A stretch of DNA of 64,000 nt from Pseudonocardia sp. 73-21 (lineage in GTDB: Bacteria; Actinomycetota; Actinomycetes; Mycobacteriales; Pseudonocardiaceae), in contig NZ_MKVV01000028.1 of assembly GCF_001899645.1 (NCBI RefSeq), positions 106,353 through 170,352 of the forward strand. Reading direction: 5' to 3'. How positions within the stretch are numbered: position 1 is the first letter of the stretch; each line of letters begins with the position of its first letter. This document shows positions 17,960-28,150 of the stretch, in pieces. Under the pieces are notes generated by a model, which searched no databases, was not told the DNA's origin, and saw nothing but the letters and a program-made list of their open reading frames with translations. The translations under genes and the position numbers were made by a program.

Positions 17960-18187
17960 ATGCGCATCACCAGCAAGGGGCAGATCACCATCCCCCAGCA
18001 GGTGCGCCGCGAGCTGGGCCTGGAGCCCGGTGACGACGTCGAGATCGTCGTGCGTGACGGCGTCGCCACCATCCTGCCCACGAACGGGCCCATCGGCCGG
18101 GGCCGCCGGATCGTCGAGTCCCTGCTCGGACGGGGGGACGTCGCGCTGAGCACCGACGAGATCATGGCTCTGACGCGTGAGCCCTGA
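17960..18187 (+). CDS. AbrB/MazE-type antitoxin
   Basis: A 75-residue swapped-hairpin DNA-binding protein: MRITSKGQITIPQQVRRELG is the AbrB/SpoVT fold, and the C-terminal half (RIVESLLGRGDVALSTDEIM) would wrap the toxin. It should repress its own operon and neutralise the PIN toxin encoded downstream, which starts inside its last codons (11-bp overlap). Confidence 0.9.
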   Translation: MRITSKGQITIPQQVRRELGLEPGDDVEIVVRDGVATILPTNGPIGRGRRIVESLLGRGDVALSTDEIMALTREP

Positions 18188-18590
18188 GGGCGGCACGTTC
18201 GTCGACTCGAACGTCCTCCTGGACCTGTTCACCGAGGATCCGATGTGGGGTGAATGGTCGGCCGCCCGTCTGGTCGAAGCGTTCGACCGCGGCCCGGTCG
18301 TGATCAACCAGGTCGTCTACGGCGAGGTCTCGCTGCGCTTCAGCCCGGTCGAGGCGCTCGACGAGGTGCTCACGCCCGACCGCTTCGTGCGGGCGAACCT
18401 GCCATGGGCCGCCGCGTTCCTCGCCGCCCGCGCTCACCGGGACTACCGCGCCGCCGGTGGCGTGCGCACCTCCACGCTGCCCGACTTCGTCATCGGCGCC
18501 CACGCGGCCGTACTCGGCTTGTCTCTCCTGACCAGGGACGCCGCCCGCTACCGCACCTACTACCCGACGGTGCACCTCGTCGCGCCATGA
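18177..18590 (+). CDS. VapC-type PIN-domain ribonuclease toxin
   Basis: A 137-residue PIN nuclease with the acidic active-site residues in place: TFVDSNVLLDLF (first Asp), the Glu in VVYGEVSLRF, and LPDFVIGAHAAVLGLSLLTRD (Asp pair). Members cut tRNA or rRNA when released from the antitoxin. GTG start inside the antitoxin gene, which couples their translation. Intact, unlike the PIN gene at 7820. Converges on dnaE with 12 bp between stops. Confidence 0.9.
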   Translation: MSPEGGTFVDSNVLLDLFTEDPMWGEWSAARLVEAFDRGPVVINQVVYGEVSLRFSPVEALDEVLTPDRFVRANLPWAAAFLAARAHRDYRAAGGVRTSTLPDFVIGAHAAVLGLSLLTRDAARYRTYYPTVHLVAP

Positions 18591-18602
18591 TCAGCGCGGA
18601 CG

Positions 18603-21600
18603 TCAGCCCAGGCAGCCCGGGCCCAGCAGTGCCTTCAGGTCCCCCATCAGCGACGGGGAGTGGGTGACCTTCAGGGCGTCGTCGAGCCGCAGCACCTTGG
18701 TGCCGTTGCCCCCCACCAGCGCCAGGTGCACCTCGGACGTGCCGGGGTGGCTCGTGAGCACCTGCTTGAGCTTCGACACCCGCTGCGGGGTGCACAGCTC
18801 GGTGCGCATGTGGACCTTCACCGGGGCGCCGGTGCCGTTCGGGCCCGCGTGGCTGAGATCGGGCACCGCCAGGTCGTTGACGATGATCGAGACCTTGTCG
18901 TCGCGCCGGTTGACCCGGCCCTTGACCAGCACGATCGCGTCCTCGGCGACGTCGACGCCCACCACCTGGTAGCAGCGCGGGAAGAACAGCACCTCGATGC
19001 CGCCCGCGAGGTCCTCCAGCTGCGCCGACGCCCAGGGCTCGCCGTTCTTGTTCACGCGCCGGTTGACCCCCGCGAGGATGCCGCCGAGGGTGACCTGGTG
19101 GCCGTCGGCCACGTCGCCCTCGACGATGGCGGAGATCGGGGTGTCGGCCTTCGCCGCCAGCACCTGCTCCACGCCGTGCAGCGGGTGGCCGGAGACGTAG
19201 AGGCCCAGCATCTCCCGCTCGACGGCCAGCTTGTGCTTGGTGTCCCACTCGTCGGTGGGCACCTTGACGTCGAACACCGCGTCGAGCTCGGACGGGCCGG
19301 AGCCGTCCATGGAGCCGAACAGGTCGAACTGGCCCATCGACGCGGCCTTCTTCGTGCTCATCACCGCGTCGATCGCGTCGGCGTGGACGAGCAGGAGGCC
19401 CTTGCGGGTGTGGCCGAGCGAGTCGAACGCGCCCGCCTTGATCAGCGACTCGATGACCTTCTTGTTGCAGGCCACGGCGTCGACCTTGCGCAGGAAGTCG
19501 GAGAAGTCGGTGTAGTTCCCCTTCTCCTTGCGCGCCTTCACGATCGCGTCGACGACGTTGGCCCCGACGTTGCGGATACCGCCCAGCCCGAAGCGGATGT
19601 CCATGCCGACCGGGGCGAAGTTGCGCACCGACTCGTTGACGTCGGGCGCGAGCACCGTGATGCCCATCCGCCGGCACTCCGACAGGTACAGCGCCGCCTT
19701 GTCCTTGTCGTCGCGCACCGAGGTGAGCACGCCGGACATGTACTCGGCCGGGTAGTTGGCCTTGAGGTACGCCGTCCAGTACGAGACCACGCCGTAGGCG
19801 GCGGAGTGCGCGCGGTTGAACGCGTAGTCGGAGAACGGGAGGAGGATGTCCCAGAGCGTCTTGACGGCGCCGGCGGAGTAGCCGTTCTTCTTCATGCCGT
19901 CGGCGAAGCCGGCGTACTCCTTGTCGAGGATCTCCTTCTTCTTCTTGCCCATCGCGCGGCGCAGCAGGTCGGCCTTGCCGAGGGAGTACCCGGCCAGCAC
20001 CTGCGCGATGGCCATGACCTGTTCCTGGTAGACGATCAGGCCGTAGGTCTCGCCGAGCACCTCCCGGAGCGGCTCCTCCAGCTCCGGGTGGATCGGGGTG
20101 ACCTCCTGCCGCTTGTTCTTGCGGTCGGCGTAGTCGTTGTGGGCGTTGGCGCCCATCGGGCCGGGCCGGTAAAGCGCGCCGACCGCGGAGATGTCGTCGA
20201 ACTCGGTGGGGGCCATGCGGCGCAGCAGGTCGCGCATCGGGCCGCCGTCGAGCTGGAACACCCCGAGGGTGTCGCCGCGGGCGAGCAGGTCGTAGGTCTT
20301 CTGGTCGTCGAGCCCGACGTCCTCGATGACGAGCTTCGGCTTGCCGTTGAGCTCGATGTTCTCCAGCGCGTCGTCGATGATCGTGAGGTTGCGCAGGCCC
20401 AGGAAGTCCATCTTCAGCAGGCCGAGCGTCTCGCAGGCGCCCATGTCGAACTGTGTGATGATGGCGCCGTCGGAATCGCGGCGCTGGATCGGGATGACGT
20501 CGATCAGCGGCTTGCTCGACATGATGACGCCGGCCGCGTGCACGCCCCACTGCCGCTTGAGGCCCTCCAGGCCCCGGGCGGTGTCGATGATCTCCTTGAC
20601 CTGGGGGTCGGCCTCGTAGAGGGCGCGGACCTCGGTGGCCTCGGAGTAGCGCTTGTGGGTGGGGTCGAACACGCCCGAGAGCGGGATGTCCTTGCCCATG
20701 ATCGCCGGCGGCATGGCCTTGGTGATGCGGTCGGCGACGGCGTAGCCGGGCTGGCCGAACAGCACGCGCGCCGAGTCCTTGATCGCGGCCTTCGCCTTGA
20801 TCGTGGAGTAGGTGATGATCTGCGCGATGCGGTCCTCGCCGTACTTCTCCGTGGTGTAGCGGATCATCTCGCCACGCCGACGCTCGTCGAAGTCCATGTC
20901 GATGTCGGGCATCGAGATGCGCTCGGGGTTGAGGAACCGCTCGAAGAGCAGCTTGTGGTGGATCGGGTCGAGGTCGGTGATGCCCAGCGCGTACGCCACG
21001 AGCGACCCGGCGGCGGAACCACGGCCGGGGCCGCAGCGGATGCCGACCTTCTTGGCGTGCTGGATGAGGTCGGCGGTGACGAGGAAGTAGCCGGGGAAGC
21101 CCATCTGGATGATGACGCCGACCTCGTAGTCGACCTGCTTGCGGTACTGCTCGGTGAAACCGTTCGGGAAACGCATGTGCATCCCCCGCTCGACCTCCTT
21201 GACGAGCCAGCTCTCCTCGCTCTCCCCCTCCGGGACGGGGGCGCGCGGCATCAGGTCCTGGCCCTCGGTGAAGTCGATGCCCACCCGCTCGGCGATGGCG
21301 AGCGTGTTGTCGCACGCCTCGGGGAACGCGTCGTCCCACTGGGCGCGCATCTCCGCGGGCGACTTGAGGTAGAAGTCCTGCGCGTCGAACCTGAACCGGT
21401 TGGGGTCGGCGAGGGTCTTGCCGGTCTGCACGCACAGCAGCACCTCGTGCGGCTTGGCGTCCTCGGCGTAGGTGTAGTGCAGGTCGTTGGTGGCCAGGCC
21501 GGGCAGGTTGAGCTGCTTCTTCAGCCGGTGCAGGTCGTCGCGGACCTGGCGCTCGATGCCGATGCCGTGGTCCATCAGCTCGCAGAAGAAGTTGTCCTTG

Positions 21601-22145
21601 CCGAAGATGTCGCGGTAGTCGCTCGCGGCCTGGACGGCGGCGTCGTACTTGTCCTGCTGGAGCAACCGCTGGACCTCGCCCGACGGGCAGCCGGTGGTGG
21701 CGATGATGCCCTTGCCGTAGGTCTCCAGCAGCTCGCGGTCCATGCGGGGCTTGTAGTAGTAGCCCTCGAGCGACGCCAGCGAGGAGAGGCGGAAGAGGTT
21801 GTGCATCCCCTCGTTGTTCTCCGCCAGCAGCGTCATGTGCGTGTACATCTCGCCGGGGTTGTCCTCCCCCGACTTGCCCCCGGCCAGCACGGCGCGCTTG
21901 CGCTCGTGGCGGCTGCCCGGTGCGAGATAGCCCTCCATGCCGATGATCGGCTTGACCCCGTGGGCCTTGGCCTTGCGCCAGAACTCGTAGGCGCCGAAGA
22001 CGTTGCCGTGGTCGGTCATGGCCAGCGCGGGCATCTCCATGCGCGCGGCTTCCTTGAACAGGTCGTCCAGCCGGGCGGCCCCGTCGAGCATGGAGAACTC
22101 GGTGTGGGTGTGGAGGTGGACGAAGCTGTCGTTCGGGCCGGCCAT
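18603..22145 (-). CDS. dnaE: DNA polymerase III alpha subunit (replicative, DnaE1 type)
   Basis: The catalytic subunit of the chromosomal replicase, 1180 residues, equal to mycobacterial DnaE1. The PHP domain leads ([20 protein letters not shown] at residues 7-26), followed by the polymerase palm ([33 protein letters not shown] with catalytic Asps), [11 protein letters not shown], helix-hairpin-helix and an OB fold near the C-terminus. In actinobacteria the PHP domain supplies the proofreading exonuclease. The ATG at 22145 opens the PHP domain; a TAATCT hexamer at 22232-22237 is a possible -10 with an 80-nt leader. Confidence 0.97.
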   Translation of the reverse strand: MAGPNDSFVHLHTHTEFSMLDGAARLDDLFKEAARMEMPALAMTDHGNVFGAYEFWRKAKAHGVKPIIGMEGYLAPGSRHERKRAVLAGGKSGEDNPGEMYTHMTLLAENNEGMHNLFRLSSLASLEGYYYKPRMDRELLETYGKGIIATTGCPSGEVQRLLQQDKYDAAVQAASDYRDIFGKDNFFCELMDHGIGIERQVRDDLHRLKKQLNLPGLATNDLHYTYAEDAKPHEVLLCVQTGKTLADPNRFRFDAQDFYLKSPAEMRAQWDDAFPEACDNTLAIAERVGIDFTEGQDLMPRAPVPEGESEESWLVKEVERGMHMRFPNGFTEQYRKQVDYEVGVIIQMGFPGYFLVTADLIQHAKKVGIRCGPGRGSAAGSLVAYALGITDLDPIHHKLLFERFLNPERISMPDIDMDFDERRRGEMIRYTTEKYGEDRIAQIITYSTIKAKAAIKDSARVLFGQPGYAVADRITKAMPPAIMGKDIPLSGVFDPTHKRYSEATEVRALYEADPQVKEIIDTARGLEGLKRQWGVHAAGVIMSSKPLIDVIPIQRRDSDGAIITQFDMGACETLGLLKMDFLGLRNLTIIDDALENIELNGKPKLVIEDVGLDDQKTYDLLARGDTLGVFQLDGGPMRDLLRRMAPTEFDDISAVGALYRPGPMGANAHNDYADRKNKRQEVTPIHPELEEPLREVLGETYGLIVYQEQVMAIAQVLAGYSLGKADLLRRAMGKKKKEILDKEYAGFADGMKKNGYSAGAVKTLWDILLPFSDYAFNRAHSAAYGVVSYWTAYLKANYPAEYMSGVLTSVRDDKDKAALYLSECRRMGITVLAPDVNESVRNFAPVGMDIRFGLGGIRNVGANVVDAIVKARKEKGNYTDFSDFLRKVDAVACNKKVIESLIKAGAFDSLGHTRKGLLLVHADAIDAVMSTKKAASMGQFDLFGSMDGSGPSELDAVFDVKVPTDEWDTKHKLAVEREMLGLYVSGHPLHGVEQVLAAKADTPISAIVEGDVADGHQVTLGGILAGVNRRVNKNGEPWASAQLEDLAGGIEVLFFPRCYQVVGVDVAEDAIVLVKGRVNRRDDKVSIIVNDLAVPDLSHAGPNGTGAPVKVHMRTELCTPQRVSKLKQVLTSHPGTSEVHLALVGGNGTKVLRLDDALKVTHSPSLMGDLKALLGPGCLG

Positions 22146-22465
22146 CGGGGTGAGGTGCTCCCTTCCGGCGCGCACAGGGCGAGCTCGACGAGAAGTGGGG
22201 GACGCCCGGCGGGCGACCACCGGGAGGGCCAAGATTAACCCCGCCCACCGACAGTTCCTCCGCAACGGGTGGCGAAGCGCCGAACGCGCTGCTCACCCCA
22301 CCGAACGGCGTGTCGACGAGTACCGGCGCGGCCACCGGTCCACCCTCCATGACCGTGAACCCGTTGATCGTGGACCCTGCCGGACAGCCGTACGCTGCAG
22401 ACCAGCCCGGGGGTCACGCCCGACCCGGCCGACTGGCGCACCGACCTGGTGTCCGGCTCGCCGAC

Positions 22466-22471
22466 TAAGCT
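22466..22471 (+). promoter_or_regulatory. Candidate -10 box of the alpha/beta hydrolase gene (leaderless)
   Basis: TAAGCT, within the same GACTAAGCT string seen before the PaaX-like gene, ends 7 nt before the ATG at 22479. The 333-bp gap to dnaE otherwise shows only the possible dnaE -10 box. Confidence 0.4.
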
Positions 22472-22478
22472 CCCTCCG

Positions 22479-23348
22479 ATGACGGCCCGCTCCCCCTACG
22501 CGTCGCTGGTCGACCAGGTGCCGGTCCGGCGCAGCGAGCTGGTCCTGCGCGGGAGCACCACGCGGATCTGGACCTACGGCCCCGACGACGCCGCCCGCAC
22601 GGTGCTGTTCCTGCACGGCCTGCGCGGCGACCACCACGGCCTGGAGCCGATCGTCGCGAACCTGCCCGGGGTGCGCGTGGTGGTGCCCGACCTGCCGGGG
22701 TTCGGGGAGTCCACGCCGCTCGTCGGCGACGCCCACGACATCGCCGGGTACGCGGCCTGGACGCGGGACCTCCTCGACGCCCTCGACCGTGACCCCGTCC
22801 TCGCCGGTCACTCCTTCGGCTCGGTCATCGCCGCCGCGGCGGCCCCCGGCCTGGGCCGGCTGGTGCTCGTCAACCCCATCGCGACGTCCGCGCTGGCCGG
22901 CCCGCGCCAGGGCATGACGAAACTGACCGTCCTCTACCACCGGCTCGCCGCGGCGCTGCCCGAGCCCGCCGGCACGGCGCTGCTGCGCAACCCGCTGGTC
23001 ACCCGTGTGGCCAGCGTCGCGATGGTCACCACGCCGGACCGGGCCCTGCGCGGCTGGATCCACGCCGAGCACGACCGCTACTTCTCCACGTTCGCCGACC
23101 GCCGGGTGCTGCTGGAGGCGTTCCACGCGTCGATCGGGCACGACGTGGCCGAGTTCGCGGCCGCGGTCACGGCGCCGACGCTGCTGGTGGCCGCCGAACG
23201 CGACGACATCGCCCCGCCCGCGGCCCAGCACGCGCTGGTCGGACGGTTCCCCGACGCGCGGCTCGTGATGATCCCGGGCACCGGGCACCTGGCCCACTAC
23301 GAGGCGCCCGCGGCCGTCGGAGCGGCGATCAGCGGGTTCCTCGGATGA
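22479..23348 (+). CDS. Alpha/beta hydrolase
   Basis: A 289-residue hydrolase of unknown substrate. The fold is clear: TVLFLHGLRGDHHG (oxyanion loop), VVPDLPGFGEST, the nucleophile elbow GHSFGS with Ser near residue 119, the acid in AAERDDIAPP and the catalytic His in GTGHLAHYEAP. The downstream glycosyltransferase gene overlaps its stop by 4 bp (ATGA), so the two form one unit. ATG at 22479. Confidence 0.88.
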   Translation: MTARSPYASLVDQVPVRRSELVLRGSTTRIWTYGPDDAARTVLFLHGLRGDHHGLEPIVANLPGVRVVVPDLPGFGESTPLVGDAHDIAGYAAWTRDLLDALDRDPVLAGHSFGSVIAAAAAPGLGRLVLVNPIATSALAGPRQGMTKLTVLYHRLAAALPEPAGTALLRNPLVTRVASVAMVTTPDRALRGWIHAEHDRYFSTFADRRVLLEAFHASIGHDVAEFAAAVTAPTLLVAAERDDIAPPAAQHALVGRFPDARLVMIPGTGHLAHYEAPAAVGAAISGFLG

Positions 23349-24397
23349 GGGTGCTCGTCGACTGCCGCTACACCAGCGTGCCCGTGCACAACGGCATCAG
23401 CCGCTACACCGCCGGGCTGGCGGCGGCGCTGGCGGAGATCCACCCGGTGGAGATGCTGATCCACGACCGGCGCCAGCTGGACCTGCTGCCCGACCTCCCG
23501 TGGCACCTGGTCAGCGCGCCGACGAGCATCCGTGAGCCGTGGGTGGCCCGGCAGGTGCGCAGGCTGGGGGCCGACGTCGTCTTCTCCCCCATGCAGACGA
23601 TGGGCACCTGGGGCCGGGACTACCGCCTGGTCCTGACGCTGCACGACCTCATCTACTACCGCCACCCCACCCCGCCGCCGGAGTTCGCGGCGCCGATCCG
23701 GGCGCTGTGGCGGCTCTACCACCTCGCGTGGTGGCCCCAGCGGCTGCTGCTGAACCGCGCCGACGCCGTCGCGACGGTCTCGGAGACCACCGCGGCGCTG
23801 ATCGCGCAGCACCGGCTCACGGCGCGGCCCGTCACCGTGGTGCCCAACGCGCCCGACCCCGCCCCGGAGGTCTCCCGGCTGCCGCGCACGCACGCGCTGG
23901 TCTACATGGGCTCGTTCATGCCCTACAAGAACGTCGACGTGCTCGCGCGGGCCATGGCGGGGCTGCCCGGACACGAGTTGCACCTGATGAGCCGCGTGTC
24001 CCCGGCCGAGCGCGAGCGGCTCATCGCGCTGGCTCGCGGTGGCCGGCTCGTCTTCCACGACGGCGCCGACGACGCCACCTACCGCGAGGTGCTGCGCGGG
24101 GCGACGGCGCTGGTCTCGGCGTCGCGGGACGAGGGCTTCGGCATCCCGCTGGTGGAGGCCATGGGGGTCGGCACGCCGGTGGTGGTCAGCGACATCCCCG
24201 TGTTCCGCGAGGTGGGCGGGGACGCCGCCACGTACGTGGCCCCCGACGACGTGCCGGGGTTCGTCCGCGCCGTCTCGGCCCTCGACGACGAGACCCGCTG
24301 GAAGGAGCTGTCGGAGGCCGCCCGCGAACGGGCGGCCCACTACAGCTGGGAGAACTCCGCGCGGGTCCTGCTGGCGCTGCTGGAGCGCCTGACCTGA
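23345..24397 (+). CDS. GT4-family glycosyltransferase
   Basis: A 350-residue GT-B transferase. The N-terminal Rossmann half begins MRVLVDCRYTSVPVHNGISR (acceptor side), the donor half has VYMGSFMPYKNVDVLARAM and the family E-x7-E motif in DEGFGIPLVEAMGVGTPVV near residue 265, which holds the nucleotide sugar. Donor and acceptor cannot be read from sequence. Coupled to the hydrolase gene by ATGA. Its TGA and the stop of the converging glycosyltransferase share the palindrome TGATCA. Confidence 0.88.
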   Translation: MRVLVDCRYTSVPVHNGISRYTAGLAAALAEIHPVEMLIHDRRQLDLLPDLPWHLVSAPTSIREPWVARQVRRLGADVVFSPMQTMGTWGRDYRLVLTLHDLIYYRHPTPPPEFAAPIRALWRLYHLAWWPQRLLLNRADAVATVSETTAALIAQHRLTARPVTVVPNAPDPAPEVSRLPRTHALVYMGSFMPYKNVDVLARAMAGLPGHELHLMSRVSPAERERLIALARGGRLVFHDGADDATYREVLRGATALVSASRDEGFGIPLVEAMGVGTPVVVSDIPVFREVGGDAATYVAPDDVPGFVRAVSALDDETRWKELSEAARERAAHYSWENSARVLLALLERLT

Positions 24398-25588
24398 TCA
24401 GGCCGCGCGGCTGATGTGCACGCGATTGCGCGCGGCGAGGCTGCGGTAGAGGTCCTCGAACGTGTCCAGGGTGGCGCCGATGGCGTGCTCGGCCACGATG
24501 TCGAGGCTGGCCGCCCCCATCCGCCGGCGCACCGCCGGGTCCGACAGCAGCGCGGCGAGGCGCGTGGTCAGCTCCGGGACGTCGCCGGGGGTGTAGAGCC
24601 AGCCGTTGCGGCCGGGGCGCACCAGGTGCGGCAGCGCCATCGCGTCGGCCGCCACCACCGGTGTGCCGGACGCCATGGCCTCCAGCGTGACGAGGCTCTG
24701 CAGCTCGGCGATGCCGGGCATGCAGAACACGTCGGCGCGGGCGTAGGCCTCGACGAGCTCCTCCTCGGAGACGAACCCCCGGAAGCGCACGCGGTGGCCG
24801 ACGCCGAGGGTCTCGACGAGCCCCGTCCACGCCTCGCGCTCGGGGCCGTCGCCGATCAGCTCGAGCCGCGCGTCGACACCCGCGGGCAGGGCGGCGAACG
24901 CCCTGATCAGCTCGTCGACCCGCTTCTCCTGGTCCATGCGGCCCACGAACAGCACCGTCGGAACGGCGGCGGGGTCCGGCATGGCCCCGAAAGTGGCACA
25001 GTGGTAGCGCTCGGCGTCGATGCCGCAGGAGACCGGGAAGGCGTCCTTCAGCCCGGCCGAGCGCACCAGCAGCTCCACGGCACGCGGCGTGGGCGCGGTG
25101 ACGGCGTCGGCCTTGCCGAAGATCCGCCCCAGGTCCTTCCAGGCGATCTTGTAGCCGATGCGCTGCAGCGGGCGCGGGATCGGGGTGTGGGCCGCGAGGT
25201 TCTCGGGCATGAAGTGGTTGGTGGCCACGAGCGGGCGGCCGGTGCGGCTCGCCGCGTGCACCACGTAGCGGCCGACCACCATGTGCGCCTGCGTGTGCAC
25301 GACGTCGGGGTCGATCTCCTCCATCAGCGCGGCGACGGAGGGGCTCGCCTCCCAGGGCATGCAGACCTGGAAGTCCGGGCGCATGAAGTAGCGGTGGGAG
25401 CGGACGCCGTGCACCGTGACGCCGTCGGCGCTCCGGCGGAACGGCGCGCCCTCGGGTGAGGGCGTGACCACGTGGATCTCGTGCCCGCGCCCGGCGAGGC
25501 CGGTGGCCAGGCGCTCGGCGAAGCGGGCGGCCCCGTTGACGTCGGGTGGGTAGGTCTCGGCGCCGATGAGAACGCGGAGCGGCTTCAC
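24398..25588 (-). CDS. GT4-family glycosyltransferase
   Basis: A 396-residue GT-B enzyme: VLIGAETYPPDVNGAARFAERLA at the N-terminus, VVHTQAHMVVGRY, then VLFVGRMDQEKRVDELIRAF and AELQSLVTLEAMASGTPVV in the donor-binding half. The N-terminus resembles phosphatidylinositol or diacylglycerol mannosyl/glucosyl transferases, which suggests envelope glycolipid synthesis, but this is not decisive. GTG at 25588 with AGGAAA about 10 nt upstream. It abuts the other glycosyltransferase tail to tail. Confidence 0.85.
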   Translation of the reverse strand: MKPLRVLIGAETYPPDVNGAARFAERLATGLAGRGHEIHVVTPSPEGAPFRRSADGVTVHGVRSHRYFMRPDFQVCMPWEASPSVAALMEEIDPDVVHTQAHMVVGRYVVHAASRTGRPLVATNHFMPENLAAHTPIPRPLQRIGYKIAWKDLGRIFGKADAVTAPTPRAVELLVRSAGLKDAFPVSCGIDAERYHCATFGAMPDPAAVPTVLFVGRMDQEKRVDELIRAFAALPAGVDARLELIGDGPEREAWTGLVETLGVGHRVRFRGFVSEEELVEAYARADVFCMPGIAELQSLVTLEAMASGTPVVAADAMALPHLVRPGRNGWLYTPGDVPELTTRLAALLSDPAVRRRMGAASLDIVAEHAIGATLDTFEDLYRSLAARNRVHISRAA

Positions 25589-25632
25589 TGGAGTGGTTTC
25601 CTCTCGGAGTCTTCGCGGGGAGCGAGCCGGGA

Positions 25633-26628
25633 TCACCGGCGGGGGAGGAGGTCGGACCGCCGCGTCGAGATCGACGAGCGGGACGGCGACGGGGCCCCGG
25701 AGCGGGCCGCGGCGTCGGGATGGTGACGGGCCAGCGCCACGACACCCGCCGTGGCGACCAGACCCGCGGTGATCAGCAGCGCCCAGGTGCCGGCCGGGGT
25801 GTGCGCGCCCTCACCGAGCAGGACGACGCCCAGCAGCACGGCGACGATCGGGTCGACGACGGTCAGGCACGCGACCACCACCTCCGGCGGCCCCGACGCG
25901 AAGGCCTGCTGCACGAGCCAGCCGCCCGCGACGAGGGCGACCACGACGCCGAAGACCGTGGCGATGACGGCGGGGTCGAGCACCGAGCTCTCCCCGGAGG
26001 TGATGGTCTGCGACACGGCTCGTACCAGCGCCGACACGAGCCCGAAGGCGACGGCCCCGGCCATGGCGCAGAAGACGCACCTCAGCCAGCCGGTGCGGGC
26101 GTAGCCGAGGACGGCGAGCAGCAGCACGATGCCGGCGACGACGAGCCCCGCGAACAGCGTGGCGCCGTTGGGTGCGGGTGTGCTGACGGCGGTGCCGGCG
26201 GCGGTGCCGACGAACGCGGCCACGCCGGCGACGCACACGGCGACGCCGACAAGCACCCCGGCCGCCGGACGACGGCGGGTGCCGATGGCCGTGAGCACCA
26301 CGGCGATCGGCACGGCCAGGACCCCGACGGGCTGCACGACCGAGAGCGGGGCCAGCACGAGCGCCACCGCGTGCAGCGTGGAGCCGCCCGCGGCCAGCGC
26401 GAGCCCGAGCAGCCAGCCCGGGCGCTTGGACACGTCGCGCATGCCGCGCAGCGACAGGGCGTCGCTGCTCGCGTCGTCGGAGGTGGTGTCGGTCTGGGCC
26501 GCGACGGCCCGGTGCTGCAGGACGGCCGCACCGGCGAAGCCGACCGAGGCCGCGACCGCGAGACCGATGGCGAGCACCGGCACGGTGGCGGTCAGCTGGC
26601 TGGACAACTGGACGGTCAGGTCGCTCAT
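25633..26628 (-). CDS. DMT-superfamily transporter
   Basis: A 331-residue membrane protein with about ten hydrophobic helices in two halves, the drug/metabolite-transporter layout (VLAIGLAVAASVGFAGAAVLQH; SVVQPVGVLAVPIAVVLTAIG; DPIVAVLLGVVLLGEGAH near the end). The motif SVVQPVGVLAVP resembles the DMT group once linked to Mg transport (NIPA-like). Substrate unknown. Its ATG overlaps the DUF998 stop by 4 bp. Downstream is the glycosyltransferase at 24398. Confidence 0.8.
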   Translation of the reverse strand: MSDLTVQLSSQLTATVPVLAIGLAVAASVGFAGAAVLQHRAVAAQTDTTSDDASSDALSLRGMRDVSKRPGWLLGLALAAGGSTLHAVALVLAPLSVVQPVGVLAVPIAVVLTAIGTRRRPAAGVLVGVAVCVAGVAAFVGTAAGTAVSTPAPNGATLFAGLVVAGIVLLLAVLGYARTGWLRCVFCAMAGAVAFGLVSALVRAVSQTITSGESSVLDPAVIATVFGVVVALVAGGWLVQQAFASGPPEVVVACLTVVDPIVAVLLGVVLLGEGAHTPAGTWALLITAGLVATAGVVALARHHPDAAARSGAPSPSRSSISTRRSDLLPRR

Positions 26629-27356
26629 GCCACACGTCCGATGTCGGTGGGATCGTGCAGGACGGCGTCGGTCGTCACGCCGGCGGTGTTCGGGGCGTCG
26701 TCGACCGCGAGCCGGACGGACCGGGCGGTGACGAGCAGGACCAGCATCACTGACGCGTAGAGAACACGTTCCACCCCACCAAGGAGGGGAAATCCCGGTG
26801 ACGTGCCGATAACGATCGGGACATGACTCAGCAGGAATCCGGCGCTGAGCACCGCCGTGGCGCCCGCGACCCCGGTCAGGCGGGGTGCCAGCGCGCGCCA
26901 GCCGTCGACCAGGCGGGCCCTCCGGGCCACCATCCAGCCGGCCAGCGGCAGGGACGCGAACACCCAGCCCCCGGCGACACGGTGGATGGTGGCCACCATC
27001 CCGGCCGGGGTGTCGGGCGCGTTCGTCGGGAACACGGCCACGAGCACGAGCGCCGTGCTGCCGCTGAGCAGCAGGCGGGTGGGCGGCGCGGGGTCGGGCA
27101 GGCCCGCGGGGGCGAGCCCCGCCGCCAGCGCGACCGCGCCGGCCGCCGGCGCGAACGCCGCCAGCGCGAGCAGCACGTACCCCCCGGGCACGTTCACGTA
27201 GTCGCTGATCGTCGCGTCGAGCGGATCCACGGTCGCCGCCCCCGCGACGTGCAGGAATCCCATCGTCACGAGTGCGACGGCGATGCCGCCCGCCACGACG
27301 GACCCTCCCGTCCATGTCCCCCCGGGCCGCGGCCCGGTCCCCCCGGTCGTCGTCAT
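26625..27356 (-). CDS. DUF998 membrane protein
   Basis: A 243-residue protein with six hydrophobic helices and the DUF998 landmarks: ATVDPLDATISDYVNVPGGY after the first helix and IHRVAGGWVFASLPLAGWM in the middle. Function unknown. It is translationally coupled (ATGA) to the DMT transporter, hinting at a joint role. ATG at 27356 chosen because the conserved region follows; no clear ribosome site. Confidence 0.75.
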   Translation of the reverse strand: MTTTGGTGPRPGGTWTGGSVVAGGIAVALVTMGFLHVAGAATVDPLDATISDYVNVPGGYVLLALAAFAPAAGAVALAAGLAPAGLPDPAPPTRLLLSGSTALVLVAVFPTNAPDTPAGMVATIHRVAGGWVFASLPLAGWMVARRARLVDGWRALAPRLTGVAGATAVLSAGFLLSHVPIVIGTSPGFPLLGGVERVLYASVMLVLLVTARSVRLAVDDAPNTAGVTTDAVLHDPTDIGRVA

Positions 27357-27398
27357 GCGTCCACGGTGCCAGGAGGCGGCTGAGACGCACATCAGGTT

Positions 27399-27420
27399 CC
27401 CCACCGAGTCCAGGGTGGGG
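27399..27420. terminator. Small hairpin between the DUF998 gene and the secreted protein gene
   Basis: Perfect 7-bp arms CCCCACC and GGTGGGG with an 8-nt loop, in the 107-bp gap between the stop at 27464 and the ATG at 27356. Possible terminator of the upstream gene. Confidence 0.4.
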
Positions 27421-27463
27421 TGATCCCTGAGTCCCGGGGTGGGGGTACCACCCGGTCGAGTGA

Positions 27464-28141
27464 TCACGATCCGGCCACGACCCCGTCGTCGGGCAGCGGG
27501 TCGGCCCGTCCGGTCTGCCCGGGGAGCAGTGGGGACAGGGCCAGCTCACGGGGGGTGGTGCCGGGCGGCGCGGCGTCCAGCGCACGGACGCCGGCACGGT
27601 CGGCCACCTGCCCGAGCACGGCCCCGTCACCGTCGACGACCAGCGCGAGCACGCACCCGCACTGCGCGACCGCGAGATCCCGGGCCTCCGCCGCGGCGAC
27701 GGCCTGGGGACGCCCCGTCAGCCGGCCGGCGTCCGTGCTCGCGGCGGCCGCGGCCCGTTGCCGCGCGTTGTCGAGTGCGGTGGCGGCGGGCACGCCGGGT
27801 TCCAGTGCCTCGAACCGCAACGCGGTCTGCACGCGCGGGATCTCCACCCGGAACACCGCGGTGACCGGCGTGGCCCCGGCGACCGCGGCGAGCGCGGCGG
27901 TGGGCGTCTGCTCCGGGCCGAACTGCACCAGCGCCGGTGCGACGACCCCCGCCGGAGGGCGGGTGGCCGGCAGCGACGCCAGGTAGCCGGCGACGTCCTG
28001 CCCCGGCTCGGGGCCCAGGTGCACGGACCCGGCCGGCGGCAGGGGGGCGGGCGGCGGGGAGCGCAGGGCGGCGTAGAGCGCGACGACCATGGCCACGACG
28101 ACGCAGGTCAGGAGCACCCCGACCCGTCCGCGTACCGTCAC
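27464..28141 (-). CDS. Hypothetical membrane-anchored protein
   Basis: Not recognised. A 225-residue product with one N-terminal helix (VGVLLTCVVVAMVVALYAAL, residues 7-26) and an extracytoplasmic Ala/Pro-rich body of about 195 residues, so a signal anchor is likely. It holds one CGC pair near residue 165. GTG at 28141 is preferred over the TTG at 28153 because GGAG lies 6 nt before it. No partner is evident. Confidence 0.55.
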   Translation of the reverse strand: MTVRGRVGVLLTCVVVAMVVALYAALRSPPPAPLPPAGSVHLGPEPGQDVAGYLASLPATRPPAGVVAPALVQFGPEQTPTAALAAVAGATPVTAVFRVEIPRVQTALRFEALEPGVPAATALDNARQRAAAAASTDAGRLTGRPQAVAAAEARDLAVAQCGCVLALVVDGDGAVLGQVADRAGVRALDAAPPGTTPRELALSPLLPGQTGRADPLPDDGVVAGS

Positions 28142-28150
28142 CCACCGCTC

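Noticed and set aside
18660..22238. 1192-codon open frame on the plus strand across dnaE
   Set aside because: Antisense shadow made possible by high GC at third positions; no motifs, and dnaE is unambiguous.
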